Virus record (IMG/VR): IMGVR_UViG_3300049255_000591
Span: 1-22,058 of that record
DNA length: 22,058 bases
Reading direction: 5' to 3' (one strand)
Source: a virus
A program made the translations under genes and the position numbers. The first letter of the stretch is position 1. The number at the start of each line of letters is the position of its first letter. Shown one piece after another: positions 21,522 to 22,058 of this stretch. The notes under the pieces are model-generated. The model made no database searches and was not told the DNA's origin. It was given only the letters and a program-made list of their open reading frames with translations.

Positions 21522-22058
21522 ATGAAATCGACTGTGAAGACGGTCGCGATCGTGGCTCTGTGCGCGGCGGTCGGGCCTGCGGTCGCTGACAGCGACACCG
21601 TCGGTGATCTTGGTGGCGTCTATAAGGATCGATTCCAAAACGGACTGGTGAGCGGCGAGACCTTTCAGTCCGAAAACATTCTGGAAGTCGTGCCGTACAA
21701 GCCCGGTCTCGCCTATTTCCGAATCCACCTCGAATTCTTCAACGGTCACGAATGCAACATTTCGGGTATTGCGTCCGCGTCGTCCGACCGTCTGGTTTAT
21801 CGGGGGCCTGCCGATTTCCGCGGGAATCCCTGTGTTCTCACAATCCGCAGATCGGCAGATGGAATCCACATTTTCGAGAATGAAAATCTGAGCTGCAAGA
21901 ACCAGACATGCGGCGAACGGGGAGGCTATGGCTACTTCCCGACCGATGAGCCCATGTTCAAGCTCACGGAGCGGCGGCCAATCCGTTACACGAAGCGAAT
22001 CCTGTCGTCTCGGGAATATTCCGAAGCCATCGCGGAATTCGAAAAATCCGCGCACTAA
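21522..22058 (+). CDS. Exported protein of unknown function
   Basis: This 178-residue protein has a Sec signal (MKSTVKTVAIVALCAAVGPA, cleavage near AVA-DSD at residue 22). The mature region includes GVYKDRFQNGLVSGETFQSE, then HECNISGIASASSDRLVYRG, NPCVLTIRRSADGIHI and ENLSCKNQTCGERGGYGYF. The C-x(n)-CG-x-RGGY segment recalls small periplasmic proteins of the lysozyme-inhibitor type, though that similarity is weak. The ATG at 21522 is chosen over the one at 21492 because the signal peptide begins there and agcggga lies about 8 bases upstream. It ends exactly at the window border, so any downstream operon partner is not visible. Confidence 0.65.
   Translation: MKSTVKTVAIVALCAAVGPAVADSDTVGDLGGVYKDRFQNGLVSGETFQSENILEVVPYKPGLAYFRIHLEFFNGHECNISGIASASSDRLVYRGPADFRGNPCVLTIRRSADGIHIFENENLSCKNQTCGERGGYGYFPTDEPMFKLTERRPIRYTKRILSSREYSEAIAEFEKSAH

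Overview
The window is a high-GC stretch of what looks like an alphaproteobacterial chromosome. It carries a phage-type head and tail gene cluster. The lineage is inferred from the GTA-type large terminase at the start and from the DUF2460 / DUF2163 pair near the end, which correspond to gp12 and gp13 of the Rhodobacter gene transfer agent. No lineage marker gene is present, so the assignment stays loose.

The morphogenesis genes are all on the + strand in standard siphovirus order: large terminase (1-1332), portal (6069-7469), XkdF-like prohead protease fused to an acidic scaffold-like tail (8430-9839), major capsid with an apparent Ig/FN3-like insertion (10757-12250), a small head protein (12364-12750), gp6-like head-tail connector (12737-13558), gp10-like tail component (13555-14001), tail terminator-like protein (13998-14417), major tail protein (14545-15309), a small conserved protein (16510-16887), tail assembly chaperone with a probable -1 frameshift extension (17088-17719), a short tape measure (17777-18865), DUF2460 distal tail protein (18999-19658) and DUF2163 tail hub-like protein (20188-21066). 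A pesticin-type lysozyme (4889-5509) is the only lysis gene recognised. No integrase, repressor, replication gene or tail fibre is present in the window.

The cluster is heavily interrupted by accessory genes that are not recognisable phage structural genes. From 1.3 to 3.8 kb there is a block of small unknown genes with internal duplications and decayed copies, of lower GC in places. Sec-exported proteins of unknown function lie at 3829-4761, 7608-8060, 16086-16469 and 21522-22058. Minus-strand membrane-protein genes lie at 5998-5583, 15942-15316 and 20140-19608; two of these loci are two-gene units coupled by ATGA overlaps. Another minus-strand gene lies at 21409-21068.

Almost every gap also carries a host-type repeat. 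There are REP/REPIN hairpins with compensatory stem changes, two elements of about 150-175 bp with inverted ends of the CAGAGGCGCAGAG type, two elements ending in CCACGAAGGAT, and a 114-bp direct repeat pair bracketing one exported-protein gene. One REPIN lies in frame inside a head gene, and one repeat supplies the ribosome-binding region and start of the DUF2460 gene. Long residence in the chromosome with most structural reading frames intact suggests a domesticated, GTA-like particle cluster or an old prophage, rather than a freshly integrated phage.
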